Of a DNA stretch of 64,000 nt, positions 1-9,337 are shown piece after piece. Positions within the stretch are counted from its first letter, which is position 1; each line of letters starts with the position of its first letter. The position numbers and the translations under genes were made by a program. The DNA lies in contig JAEUVF010000008.1 of the NCBI GenBank assembly GCA_016787265.1, forward strand, positions 310,001 to 374,000, in the 5' to 3' direction. The notes under the pieces are model-generated. The model was given only the letters and a program-made list of their open reading frames with translations, ran no database searches and had not been told where the DNA came from. This stretch comes from Flavipsychrobacter sp. GTDB lineage: Bacteria; Bacteroidota; Bacteroidia; Chitinophagales; Chitinophagaceae.

Positions 1-671
1 TTAAAATTACCGGAGAAGTTTTGATGCCCTCTATCTATACACTGGAGAACAGGGAAGAACGTTTGAGTTCCATCATTAAGCGTTCCGGGGGCTTATTGTA
101 TACAGCAAATATTCAGGGAGCAAAGCTTATCCGGAAAAAGAAAGAACAGCTGGATTCAGTTGAGCTTAAGCGACTTATTTCCAGTGTACAAATGGATACC
201 ACGATATCTACACAAGACAGTCTGGCTTTATTGAAAGATACCCGGGATGTAGCGATAGATCTTGATTATATTCTAAAACACCCGGGCTCTGCTGATGATA
301 TTACCCTGGAAGATGGAGATGAACTGATAATTCCCCGCATTAACAACACGGTTAGCATCAATGGAGAGGTATTCAAGCCGCTTGATATCATGTTTGAGAA
401 GGGCAAGAGTATGCGACAGTATATTGATGATGCAGGAGGGGTAACTCCTCAGGGAAGCAGACGAAGGGCTTTTATGATATATGCAAATGGAAGTGCTGCG
501 AAGGTTAAACATCCATTCGGAATATTTAGCCGGTATCCGAAAGTTGAACCGGGCGCAACCATATTTATACCACAAAGGCCTAAGCGGGACGGGATTGATG
601 TGGGTAAAGCAGGAATATTTATTTCAGCAATTACTGCGTTGATAACAGCTGCAGCATTGCTGACAAGATAA
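1..671 (+). CDS. Polysaccharide export outer-membrane protein with SLBB domains (5' end outside window)
   Basis: This is the C-terminal part of a Wza/KpsD-like export protein that forms the outer-membrane exit channel for capsule or exopolysaccharide. The reading frame is open through base 3 and already reads KITGEV, the start of an SLBB (soluble-ligand-binding beta-grasp) domain, so the true start lies upstream of the window; TTG 21 and ATG 24 are internal. A second SLBB-like repeat begins at VSINGEV and continues into IDDAGG. A hydrophobic segment of about 20 residues closes the protein, ending LLTR. The chain-length regulator gene follows after 106 bp. The family call is solid; the N-terminal secretin-like domain and lipobox cannot be seen. 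Confidence 0.85.
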   Translation, partial: KITGEVLMPSIYTLENREERLSSIIKRSGGLLYTANIQGAKLIRKKKEQLDSVELKRLISSVQMDTTISTQDSLALLKDTRDVAIDLDYILKHPGSADDITLEDGDELIIPRINNTVSINGEVFKPLDIMFEKGKSMRQYIDDAGGVTPQGSRRRAFMIYANGSAAKVKHPFGIFSRYPKVEPGATIFIPQRPKRDGIDVGKAGIFISAITALITAAALLTR

Positions 672-777
672 GGGGAAGAGGTTCGGGAGAAAAAAAGCGA
701 CAAAATATTCGGTCTTAAAAAACAATAATGGGACTGAGGTGGCGAAGCTGTGCCTGATTAATTGAATTTTAAATTAA

Positions 778-1833
778 ATGGAAAATAGAAAGGAAGAATA
801 TTACACCATTAATGATCTCAATAAATTAGTTTATTGGATCTATAGAACTCTTCTAAGAAATTGGTTATTCATTCTTATATCTGGATTGGGCGGAGGAATA
901 ATCGGGCTTATCTCTTTTTATGTACAATCTCCTAAATACGAAGCGGTTTCAACATTTATATTGGAAGAAAAGCAGTCGGGTATGGGCGGATTGAGCAGCA
1001 TTGCCTCTCAATTCGGACTGGATATTGGTGGAATTACCGGTGGAGGTAGTTTATTTGCTGGTGATAATATTTTAGATATTCTACTTTCAAAAAAAATTGT
1101 ACAGGAGGTTTTACTAACAAGAGTGAAGCAATCTGAAAAAGATAGCACCTCACTTGCGAATATATATCTTGATTTTTCAGGGCTTCGGAAAAAATGGATA
1201 AATGATACTTCACTAAGTACTATAAATATCGATAAATCTTTTGATAAGCTTAATTCAGTAGAAGACAGTGTGTTAAATATTGTGTACGATAAGATTGTAA
1301 AAAATCACTTAAGTGTTGAACGGGCCAATAAAAAAGGCTCTATAATAATTGTTACAGTAACAAGTAAAAATAAGTTGTTTTCAAAGGAGCTTAATGAACG
1401 AATCATTCGTTCATCAGCTGAATTATACTATACTATTAAAACTGGGATTACAGAGGCGAATATTCAAAAGCTTCAACGTAAATCTGATTCGTTATTAAGT
1501 TTACTGAACAATAAATCTTTTGTAGCAGCTGGTGTGGCACCATTAGATGCAAATCCGGGATTGAAAACAACACTAGTGCCAACCGAAATTGCCAATCGGG
1601 ATAAAACAGTTATTGCTACCTTGTATGCGGAAGTGACAAAAAATCTGGAGACCAGTAAGGTATTACTCTCTCAACAGTCTCCGGTAATTCAAATTTTAGA
1701 TCGGCCAGGCGAGTCTCTGTTTGACAACAAAAAAAAGATAAGTACACTTCTTATAATAGGAATTCTGGTAGGTTTTGTATTTGGTGCCACACTAATATTC
1801 TTGAAACAGCTCTTATATAAGCATGAAGGGTAA
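778..1833 (+). CDS. Wzz/Wzc-type polysaccharide chain-length determinant protein (no kinase domain)
   Basis: A 351-residue inner-membrane co-polymerase that sets polysaccharide chain length. A short cytoplasmic N-terminus is followed by a first membrane helix around residues 28-50, then a long periplasmic stretch that begins with the family-typical 'SPKYEA' and is rich in predicted helix. A second membrane helix lies around residues 320-342, with a short basic tail. There is no Walker motif or tyrosine-rich tail, so it is the kinase-free type. It sits between the export protein and the flippase gene, overlapping the latter by 11 bp. Family assignment rests on topology and position rather than strong motifs. 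Confidence 0.82.
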   Translation: MENRKEEYYTINDLNKLVYWIYRTLLRNWLFILISGLGGGIIGLISFYVQSPKYEAVSTFILEEKQSGMGGLSSIASQFGLDIGGITGGGSLFAGDNILDILLSKKIVQEVLLTRVKQSEKDSTSLANIYLDFSGLRKKWINDTSLSTINIDKSFDKLNSVEDSVLNIVYDKIVKNHLSVERANKKGSIIIVTVTSKNKLFSKELNERIIRSSAELYYTIKTGITEANIQKLQRKSDSLLSLLNNKSFVAAGVAPLDANPGLKTTLVPTEIANRDKTVIATLYAEVTKNLETSKVLLSQQSPVIQILDRPGESLFDNKKKISTLLIIGILVGFVFGATLIFLKQLLYKHEG

Positions 1834-3178
1834 TGGCAAATTATATCCAATTTCACGGTTGATTAGAAATTTGAATATTCGGGAGCTGGCTGCGCTTAAA
1901 ACAACCTTTATATCCATTACAAATAAAGTTGTTTCATTACTGGCCATAATACTTTATGTACGGTTAACAGTACCTTATCTGGGTAATGAGCTCTTTGGAG
2001 TATGGATGTCCTTAACATCAATTCTTACATTTTTATCAATTGTTTCAGATCTGGGATTAAGTGTATCTATGGTTAACTATGTTGCCATATCTAAAACTGG
2101 AAAAGGGAATTATACTACTCAGGAAATTACATCGTCGGCTTTCTTTTTCCTATTTGTTATGTCCATCACTATAGGGCTGATATACTGGATTTTTCAACAA
2201 CCAATACATGAAAATTTAACGAACGGTATTTTATCTTCACAAACCCTTGATGAAGCTTACAAAGGAATTGAGATGTTAATCCTTCTGTTCCTTATTGGAT
2301 TGCCGTTTATTTCTGTTGAAAAAACACTTGAGGGACTACAATTGCAATATATCAGTATTTCCTGGGTAATGGTTGGGAATATCTTGTCAATACTGGCTAC
2401 ATATTGGGTTGCATATTTTAAGCTTGGTTTGCCTTATTTGGTTTTTAGTACAATCGGAACTCAGACACTAATTAGAATTGTTTGTTGGATTACTGTATTT
2501 GGAGGCAGATTTCAAATTTACAGACCATCAATGGACCAGCTAAATTTTGCTGCTACTAAAAAATTAATCCAGGCAGGGTTTATATTGTTTTTACTGAACC
2601 TGTTTAATGTTATTGCGAATTTTATTGATACTATTATAATTACCAGAAAAATTGGTGTTATGTATGTTGCGCAATATGCAATGTTTCAAAAAATCACCAA
2701 CCTGTCTTTGTTTTTCTGGTTTTATACAAGCTCTTTTTGGCCATCTTTTTCTGAAGCACATGCAATCAATGAAAAGTCATGGATTCAAAACAAGTTCCAC
2801 TTTTTGCTGAAGTTGAATATCTTACTTGGAACTTTGTTCGGCGTATTTCTGATCCTATTCGGGAAAAAAATATTTCTTTATTGGTCTGGCGGAAATATTG
2901 AATCACCATCTATTATAATGATATTTTCATTTTCAGTTTATACGCTATTATATGGTGTTATTTCCTGTATTTCTCTTGTATTTAATTCGGGTTATCTGAT
3001 TCGCAACTATATTATTAGTTTCTGCGTTGCATCAGCTGTATCCTTTGTTCTAAAATATTTATTATTGAATCCGGATACACTTGATTATTATATGCTAATT
3101 CCGGTTTTACCCTATCTGATTATTTTTATAATTCCATGTTATAGAATAATTCGGAAATATGTAGAAACAGGCGGATGA
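1823..3178 (+). CDS. Wzx-like oligosaccharide flippase (MOP superfamily)
   Basis: A 451-residue polytopic membrane protein with about twelve to fourteen hydrophobic helices and the N-terminal pattern of polysaccharide transporters, including YLGNELFGVW and SDLGLS. Members of the family move undecaprenyl-pyrophosphate-linked repeat units across the inner membrane. The start codon lies inside the 3' end of the chain-length gene, and the stop overlaps the polymerase gene by 4 bp (ATGA), which suggests translational coupling. The substrate cannot be predicted. The gene is very AT-rich compared with the second half of the window. Confidence 0.88.
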   Translation: MKGNGKLYPISRLIRNLNIRELAALKTTFISITNKVVSLLAIILYVRLTVPYLGNELFGVWMSLTSILTFLSIVSDLGLSVSMVNYVAISKTGKGNYTTQEITSSAFFFLFVMSITIGLIYWIFQQPIHENLTNGILSSQTLDEAYKGIEMLILLFLIGLPFISVEKTLEGLQLQYISISWVMVGNILSILATYWVAYFKLGLPYLVFSTIGTQTLIRIVCWITVFGGRFQIYRPSMDQLNFAATKKLIQAGFILFLLNLFNVIANFIDTIIITRKIGVMYVAQYAMFQKITNLSLFFWFYTSSFWPSFSEAHAINEKSWIQNKFHFLLKLNILLGTLFGVFLILFGKKIFLYWSGGNIESPSIIMIFSFSVYTLLYGVISCISLVFNSGYLIRNYIISFCVASAVSFVLKYLLLNPDTLDYYMLIPVLPYLIIFIIPCYRIIRKYVETGG

Positions 3179-4464
3179 ATCTGATTTTAAATAAGCGACT
3201 TTTAATACCGGCAATAATTCTATTGGGTGCCTATAATATTTTACCTATTGGGCTGTTATCCTATAAGAATCTTGATCCACTTAAGCTAATCACTATTTTA
3301 TTACTTTTCATCGGCCTTATTCAAACAAAGAATCTTTTTGAAAAAGACAATAAATATGTTTCTTTTTTTATATGCTCAATATTTCTTAGTGTATTGAATA
3401 TGTTTAGCAGAGGCAAGTATCTCGACTGGACCTTTTTTTATTGCCTTAATTATTTAAATTTTTTTGTTTTACTAAAAGCATTTCAAAAATCATACGACAT
3501 AAATGATTATCTAAATTTATTGCTTGTTTTAAGTTTACTGGCCTCTCTCTTGCATGCTATATTTTTTATAAATCCTGACTTGTTAACCGGAGTTCTTACT
3601 GATATTCGAATGGGATCTATAAATTATGACACTACAAAACTCAGAATATTTATTCCAGGTATGGGTTTTATTGCTATCTGCTTTACCTATCTTATTTGTA
3701 AAATATTTTATTATAAAAAATTAAACTATTGGGAATTTGCCTTGTTAGGCTTATTCTTTCTTTCAATATTTATTTTTTCTTCTGTCAGAACTAATTTATT
3801 AGGCTTATTTATTTGCATCCTCGTTTTTTTAATGACTGGTAAGCTTTCGTTTAAATCAATTTTGATTTTTACTTTGACCGGCGCGGCAATGTTATCAATA
3901 CTGGCGTTGATTAGTACTGATTTATACCAGTTTATTGCCAGTCGATTTGATATATTTTTTAAACTGGGTGATTTTAAACTATTAGATGTCCTGAACCTGG
4001 ATATTGATTATGATAACGAGACTACATGGGGGACAATTTATTTTAGGATTCTAGAGGTCATCTATGTGTTACAAAATTTTACTGGAGATCTTAAATCCAT
4101 CCTTCTGGGAAATATTGGAATACTTTATGATTTTCTGGGTGTTGAACAAGAGCCCGCACCACATGTCGGAATCGTTGGAATTTATTATTTGTTTGGACTT
4201 GTAGGTCTAATAACATTTTTGATCATGTTTGTGAAATTTTCCAAAATATTGATTCAAAACGTTTATAAAACTAAGAATACAAAATTCGAATTTCTATCCC
4301 TTTCACTGGTTGTTATCTGGTTTAGTTTATTTGCTATTTCCTTATTTGGGGGTGTTTATTATTCAGAACTTATTCTTTTGGTAACTTTTGTTATGGCAGC
4401 AGCTGTCTTTATTAAAAATAAATTTGCAAATGAGGGAATTGAAGATCAGTGTAGTAATGCCTAG
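3175..4464 (+). CDS. Wzy-like O-antigen/exopolysaccharide polymerase
   Basis: A 429-residue integral membrane protein with roughly ten to twelve helices and one larger hydrophilic loop around residues 250-310, the layout of Wzy polymerases. These proteins join lipid-linked repeat units in the periplasm. The sequence is poorly conserved, as usual for the family; an arginine-containing segment (FSSVRTNLLG) near residue 200 fits the region typical of Wzy_C proteins. It overlaps the flippase by 4 bp and the next glycosyltransferase by 35 bp. The call depends largely on topology and gene order. Confidence 0.75.
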   Translation: MNLILNKRLLIPAIILLGAYNILPIGLLSYKNLDPLKLITILLLFIGLIQTKNLFEKDNKYVSFFICSIFLSVLNMFSRGKYLDWTFFYCLNYLNFFVLLKAFQKSYDINDYLNLLLVLSLLASLLHAIFFINPDLLTGVLTDIRMGSINYDTTKLRIFIPGMGFIAICFTYLICKIFYYKKLNYWEFALLGLFFLSIFIFSSVRTNLLGLFICILVFLMTGKLSFKSILIFTLTGAAMLSILALISTDLYQFIASRFDIFFKLGDFKLLDVLNLDIDYDNETTWGTIYFRILEVIYVLQNFTGDLKSILLGNIGILYDFLGVEQEPAPHVGIVGIYYLFGLVGLITFLIMFVKFSKILIQNVYKTKNTKFEFLSLSLVVIWFSLFAISLFGGVYYSELILLVTFVMAAAVFIKNKFANEGIEDQCSNA

Positions 4465-5212
4465 TTTTAATCAGGCTCATTTTATTGAAGAATCGATCAA
4501 AAGTGTATTAAATCAGGATTATAAAAACTTTGAGTTAATTATTGTGGATGGCCTTTCTACTGATGGCACAAAAGATATTATTGAAAAATATAAAGGTCAT
4601 GAAAATATAAGCTATATCATTTCTGAAAAGGATAATGGCCAGGCAGATGCCCTGCGAAAAGGGTTTTCGCTTTGTTCCGGGGATATTTTAGCATGGTTGA
4701 ACTCTGATGACATATATTCAGCCGGTGCCTTTTCTACTGTGATTGCTGAGTTTAATAAAGATGATTCCATTGAAGTTGTTAATGGGGTTCTTCATGTAAT
4801 AGATAAGGACTCTGCGTTTGTAGATATATGGCCTCAGCGAAGAATAAAGAATGAACATTGGATTCATACTCCTCAATGTATCGGACAACCAAGCACTTTC
4901 TTTAAAAGTTCTTTGTATAATAAGGTAGGAAAATTAAATGCCCATCTGCGTTTTGCAATGGACTACGATCTTTTTTTTCGATTCGCTATGTCTAATGCGA
5001 AATTTTCTTATGTTGATAATCATCTTGCAAGTTTTCGGGTTCATGACCAATCTAAAACTATGTCGCTACCTTATAAATTTTGGAAGGAAGAGTTCGAAGT
5101 GTATTACAGAATTTCAGGTGGCAGGCTATTTTCCGGATTTTATTACTGGAAATTCAGAGGAATTATTAGCTATATAATCAAGGGTCATATACTAAAAATA
5201 AGAAGGTATTAA
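4430..5212 (+). CDS. Family 2 glycosyltransferase
   Basis: A 260-residue GT-A fold transferase that probably adds one sugar to the lipid-linked repeat unit on the cytoplasmic side. The start used is ATG 4430, because it gives the normal GT2 beginning MRELKISVVMPSFNQ; an in-frame upstream start at 4388 would add only residues encoded inside the polymerase gene. Visible motifs are IIVDGLSTDGT near residue 40 and the metal-binding NSDD near residue 95. The C-terminus contains a hydrophobic aromatic stretch. It abuts the next transferase gene directly (stop then ATG). Donor and acceptor are unknown. Confidence 0.88.
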   Translation: MRELKISVVMPSFNQAHFIEESIKSVLNQDYKNFELIIVDGLSTDGTKDIIEKYKGHENISYIISEKDNGQADALRKGFSLCSGDILAWLNSDDIYSAGAFSTVIAEFNKDDSIEVVNGVLHVIDKDSAFVDIWPQRRIKNEHWIHTPQCIGQPSTFFKSSLYNKVGKLNAHLRFAMDYDLFFRFAMSNAKFSYVDNHLASFRVHDQSKTMSLPYKFWKEEFEVYYRISGGRLFSGFYYWKFRGIISYIIKGHILKIRRY

Positions 5213-6157
5213 ATGATAAGTGTCATAATTCCTACTTATAATCGGGAAGATTGCCTGTTCAACACATTAGAGAGTTTTGATGAACAAAAATGTTCAGTTG
5301 ATTTTGAAATTCTTGTAATTGACCAATCAGAAAATCCTTCTAATGAAAAAATAGAACGCATCTTAAATGTACGATCTAAAGTTCATTACTACAGAATAAA
5401 CAGGGCGGGACGGTCTATTGCAAAAAACGCTGCCATACCACTTGCATCCGGTCAAGTTTTACTTTTTTGTGATGATGACATTATTGCTGAATCAAACTTT
5501 CTTGATATTCATTGGAATACTCATATATCTAATCCTGATATTGGAGCAATGTCTTGTCATCTCATTGAAAAAGGCCAGGAAGAAGTCAATTATCCACATC
5601 CATTGAAAATTACGAATTATGGAAGATTTATCAATGTTCCTAATTCCACCTGGTCTGGTTATGTTACCTCATTAAATGGAGGAAACATGTCCTTCAAAAA
5701 GGTGGCCTTGGACAAAGCTGGTTTCTTCGAGGAAGTACTCGTGGGTACAAGTATGCTGGAAGAACCAGACATAGCTCACAGAATATTAATGAATGGATAT
5801 AAGATTTATTTTTCTGCAGCCACAAAAGTCAAACACTTTCCTCAGCATAATGGGAATTTATCTACCCAGGCGGCTAAAGAAATGAATTGGACAAAAAATT
5901 ATTTTTTCAACCAATATTATTTCCTGTTTAGAAACTATAGGAAAAGGTTTATACCCCTTGTGTTTATTTATTTGAGTTATCGGTCCGCTTTAATATTCTT
6001 TTCAAAGAAAGGTATTCAAATTTCAATTTTTGGATTTCCGGTATGCTGCCTGTTAGATGCAGCATCATGCTGGAATAAACTAAAATATACCTATACCCGG
6101 CCCTGGTATACCCCGTTAAGAAATGCCGTTTCAATACTTCAGTATAAGAGTAATTAA
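5213..6157 (+). CDS. Family 2 glycosyltransferase
   Basis: A 314-residue GT2 enzyme. The N-terminus reads MISVIIPTYNRED, followed by a nucleotide-sugar binding region and the DxD-type FCDDD at about residue 85. The GGNMSF segment near 160 and EEPDIAHR near 185 match the acceptor-side region of family members that extend cell-surface polysaccharides. The stop codon overlaps the next ATG by one base (TAATG). The C-terminal 80 residues are hydrophobic and basic, suggesting membrane association. Sugar specificity cannot be read from the sequence. Confidence 0.88.
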   Translation: MISVIIPTYNREDCLFNTLESFDEQKCSVDFEILVIDQSENPSNEKIERILNVRSKVHYYRINRAGRSIAKNAAIPLASGQVLLFCDDDIIAESNFLDIHWNTHISNPDIGAMSCHLIEKGQEEVNYPHPLKITNYGRFINVPNSTWSGYVTSLNGGNMSFKKVALDKAGFFEEVLVGTSMLEEPDIAHRILMNGYKIYFSAATKVKHFPQHNGNLSTQAAKEMNWTKNYFFNQYYFLFRNYRKRFIPLVFIYLSYRSALIFFSKKGIQISIFGFPVCCLLDAASCWNKLKYTYTRPWYTPLRNAVSILQYKSN

Positions 6158-7152
6158 TGAATAAGAGTTTCGCTGATTTACCAAAGGTAGTTTTGGTTAT
6201 TGTTACATGGAATCATTCAAAAACTGTGGCCGATACCATAGAATCAGTTTATCGTCAATCCTTCAATAATTTTACACTTGTTGTACATGATAATAATTCT
6301 ACTGATGGAACTATTGATGTATTAAAACGATATGAAAATTATCCAAACTTTGTTTTGTCCGCTTCTGATCTTAACGAAGGATTTTGTGGGGGAAATAATT
6401 TAATTATTTCAAAATATGACTTTGATTACCTTCTATTGGTAAATCCTGATATTATTATGTATCCTGATTACCTTGAAAATGCATTGTCAACCTTCAAATC
6501 AGACCCTTCAATAGGTGCTGTATGTGGTTTACTTATTCAGAGTGAAGTTGTAAATCCGGTTATTGATAGTGCTGGAATGTCGCTCATGAAGGATCGTCGA
6601 TTTTGCTTGAATTTTCATGGAAAAAAATTAGGAGATGTTTCAATTAAGTCTGGATTTGTACATGGGCTTGACGGTGCATTGCCTTTATTTAAGCGAGAGG
6701 CGGTAGATCAGTTATTACTAAATGGATATTTTTTCAACCCTTTATTCTTTTCTCACAAGGAAGATTGGGATATTTCCTGGAGAATGTTACTGTTTGGTTG
6801 GAAAATATATTTTAATGCAAATGCAATCGCTATTCATCCTAGAGGTTTTAAACCAAATAACATTAAGGAACGCGGTAAAATAAATCCTAAAGTTAAATAC
6901 GATGCGTTTAAGAATCAGTTTATTTTGATCTTAATAAATGATGACAAGTGGAATTTTTTGAAAGATCTGTTTCATATTGTACCTAGGTTAATTTTAATTA
7001 CTCTTTACTGCTTTCTAAATGAACGAAAATCATTAAGAGCATACTCATACATATACAAAAATCGAAAAGAAATATTTTCTTATAGAAGACTTGTTCAACA
7101 AAAAAGAAAAATTTCACCTTCCGAATTTAGAAAATTTTATCTCAGTGAATGA
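6157..7152 (+). CDS. Family 2 glycosyltransferase (rhamnosyltransferase-like)
   Basis: A 331-residue GT2 protein beginning with a short leader and then VVLVIVTWNHSKTV. It has HDNNSTDGT near residue 45, NEGFCGGNN near residue 75 and the metal site NPDI near residue 97, a pattern common in WbbL-like rhamnosyltransferases. The SHKEDWDISWR segment near residue 205 is the usual catalytic ED motif. It is the third of three consecutive GT2 genes, so the repeat unit probably has at least four or five sugars counting the WecG-like and initiating enzymes. Rhamnose is a guess from resemblance only. Confidence 0.87.
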   Translation: MNKSFADLPKVVLVIVTWNHSKTVADTIESVYRQSFNNFTLVVHDNNSTDGTIDVLKRYENYPNFVLSASDLNEGFCGGNNLIISKYDFDYLLLVNPDIIMYPDYLENALSTFKSDPSIGAVCGLLIQSEVVNPVIDSAGMSLMKDRRFCLNFHGKKLGDVSIKSGFVHGLDGALPLFKREAVDQLLLNGYFFNPLFFSHKEDWDISWRMLLFGWKIYFNANAIAIHPRGFKPNNIKERGKINPKVKYDAFKNQFILILINDDKWNFLKDLFHIVPRLILITLYCFLNERKSLRAYSYIYKNRKEIFSYRRLVQQKRKISPSEFRKFYLSE

Positions 7153-7912
7153 ACGGGTAAATATTATTGGAAATAGAATTGATTGTTTTCCTGACTTTCC
7201 TTCTTTGTATTCACATCTCCTTCAGTCTTTGAAAGTGGCTAAGAAAGCTGGATATATTACTGTGAATAATGTTCACACGATGATGGAGGCTTACAATAAT
7301 CCTTCCTTTAAAGAAATTTTGAATAATTCGAGTCTCTCGATTCCGGATGGTAAACCACTTGAAATAGTTGGTAAGCTAAAAGGTTGTTCCGGCATCAGTC
7401 GCCTCTTCGGTCCAACTTTAATGGAAAAATTTATTGATTGGGGGCGGAAAGATGGAGTTAAGCATTTTTTTATAGGTAGCTCTCATGCAACGTTAGACCT
7501 AATGAAGGCGGTCATTTCCCAAAAATACCCTGGTGCACAGGTTTGTGGTGCTGTTTCTCCACCCTTTTTACCTGTAAATGAATGGCCCAATGAAACCTAT
7601 ATACAAATGATTAATCAGGAAAAACCTGATTTTATCTGGGTGGGTTTGGGTGCACCCAAACAGGAAGCCTGGATGTCTAACCATTGTCCATCCATAAACT
7701 ATGGATATATGGTTGGTATAGGTGCAGGATTTGATTACCTGGCTGGAAACACAAAACATGCGCCCAAATGGATGAAAAACGCCTCACTTGAGTGGTTGTA
7801 TCGGCTCGTGCAGGAACCCAGGCGTTTATGGAAACGATATTTTTTGACCATACCGCCATTTATCGTTTTGGCATCCATAGATATCATTCGTTCGAGATTC
7901 CACACTAAATAA
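7145..7912 (+). CDS. WecG/TagA/CpsF-family glycosyltransferase
   Basis: A 255-residue transferase of the family that adds ManNAc-type or other sugars to lipid-linked precursors (WecG, TagA, GumM). Conserved signatures are NNVHTMM near residue 38, IPDGKP near 62 with the family's catalytic aspartate, GLGAPKQE near 180, and AGFDYLAG followed by WLYRL..EP and RR. The chosen start is GTG 7145, which gives MNERVNIIG, the usual family beginning, and overlaps the preceding stop by 8 bp; TTG 7091 is the only alternative upstream start seen and would create a 62-bp overlap. No ATG occurs at the right place. Confidence 0.9.
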   Translation: MNERVNIIGNRIDCFPDFPSLYSHLLQSLKVAKKAGYITVNNVHTMMEAYNNPSFKEILNNSSLSIPDGKPLEIVGKLKGCSGISRLFGPTLMEKFIDWGRKDGVKHFFIGSSHATLDLMKAVISQKYPGAQVCGAVSPPFLPVNEWPNETYIQMINQEKPDFIWVGLGAPKQEAWMSNHCPSINYGYMVGIGAGFDYLAGNTKHAPKWMKNASLEWLYRLVQEPRRLWKRYFLTIPPFIVLASIDIIRSRFHTK

Positions 7913-7939
7913 ACCAACCTTGAGAAAAAAAACCATTCT

Positions 7940-9337
7940 ATGAAATTATCTGCTCAATTCTCCTTCAGGACGAAGATGACGCTTGATTTGCTGCTCCTTT
8001 GCGGCATCATGATTCTTTCTTCTTACCTGTTAAGCCCGCTAAAATCAGCCTTAACCGGCGATCATATTGTAACAATATGCGCTAGTCTCCTTTTTTGGTT
8101 GTTTTCTGCCCGAATCATGGGCCTGTATAGTGATTTTAGAGAAACCCCCTTCTCAATTGAATGGGTTGCATTTCTCAAAACACTAGGTTTCTTTGCAATG
8201 ATCAGCTCTCTCGCCTTTTTCCTTTTACTGAAAGACTACGGCTATACCAGGAGAGAAATGCTGATGCAACTCGGCTGTATCTTTTTTCTGCTACCGATGC
8301 AGAAAGTTGTACTTAGAATCCTCTTTCGAAAAATCAAACTGAAGAACGGTCTCAATAAGAAAGTACTGATTGTTGGGGCAGGTTCAAACGGTATGGACTT
8401 TTACCAGCAATATGTGGAAAAGGAAAATTTTGGTTATACACTGGCAGGTTTTCTGCATGAAGAACAACTTCTTAGTTTAAATGGAAGTTACCTGGGTAAA
8501 ATTTCAGAAATCGACACTGTATTAGCTAAATATGAAACAGATGAAATAGTTATTACCCAAACTACCGATGATACTGTGCTCGAAAAGATTGTGGCAGCCG
8601 GAGAGAAAGAAGGAAAAAGAATAAAAATTATCCCCGATTATCAACGGTTTGGCCCCCGAAGATTAAATATTGAACAAATAGGTGCTTTGCCTATCATTAA
8701 CTTAAGAAATCTGCCGCTCGATAATCTTGATAACCGGGTATTGAAACGGATTTTTGACATCGTCTTTTCTTCTTTGGTTATTGTGTTTGTGTTCAGTTGG
8801 CTGTTCCCGATTATTGCGTTAATCATTAAACTGAGCTCAAAAGGCCCTGTTTTCTTCAGACAGGAAAGATGGGGACTAAACAACAAATCAATTATTTGTT
8901 ACAAATTCAGATCTATGGTGAGCCATAGCAGGGATATTGATGAACATGGCAACTACCAGCAGGCTCGTAAAAATGACCCCCGAATTACAAAAATTGGAGC
9001 CTTTCTTCGTAAAACAAATATGGATGAATTGCCGCAGTTTATTAATGTGCTTCTTGGATCCATGTCTGTAGTTGGCCCCAGGCCACACCCGGTTCCTTTA
9101 AATCTACTTTCAAAAGAAAGTATTGAAAACTATATGATGCGCCATCTTGTTAAACCTGGTATTACCGGCTGGGCTCAGGTCAATGGTTACCGCGGAGAAA
9201 CAAGGGCACCGATTCTGATGAAAAAAAGAGTTGAACACGATGTTTGGTACCTGGAAAACTGGAGCTTCTGGCTTGACCTTCAAATTATCGTGCAGACCTT
9301 AGTAAATATGGTTAAAGGTGAAAAAAATGCGTTTTAA
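7940..9337 (+). CDS. Undecaprenyl-phosphate sugar phosphotransferase (WcaJ-type initiating enzyme)
   Basis: A 465-residue enzyme that starts repeat-unit synthesis by transferring a sugar-1-phosphate to undecaprenyl phosphate. The N-terminal third holds four or five membrane helices, followed by a nucleotide-binding-like domain around VLIVGAGSNGMDF (about residues 140-155). The C-terminal bacterial sugar transferase domain starts at LKRIFDIVFS and includes ERWGLNN, YKFRSM, LRKTNMDELPQ, SVVGPRPH, and KPGITGWAQVNG. All parts of the family are present and full length. It is followed with an 11-bp overlap by the Wzi-like gene. Base composition is closer to the rest of the genome than the genes before it. 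Confidence 0.93.
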   Translation: MKLSAQFSFRTKMTLDLLLLCGIMILSSYLLSPLKSALTGDHIVTICASLLFWLFSARIMGLYSDFRETPFSIEWVAFLKTLGFFAMISSLAFFLLLKDYGYTRREMLMQLGCIFFLLPMQKVVLRILFRKIKLKNGLNKKVLIVGAGSNGMDFYQQYVEKENFGYTLAGFLHEEQLLSLNGSYLGKISEIDTVLAKYETDEIVITQTTDDTVLEKIVAAGEKEGKRIKIIPDYQRFGPRRLNIEQIGALPIINLRNLPLDNLDNRVLKRIFDIVFSSLVIVFVFSWLFPIIALIIKLSSKGPVFFRQERWGLNNKSIICYKFRSMVSHSRDIDEHGNYQQARKNDPRITKIGAFLRKTNMDELPQFINVLLGSMSVVGPRPHPVPLNLLSKESIENYMMRHLVKPGITGWAQVNGYRGETRAPILMKKRVEHDVWYLENWSFWLDLQIIVQTLVNMVKGEKNAF

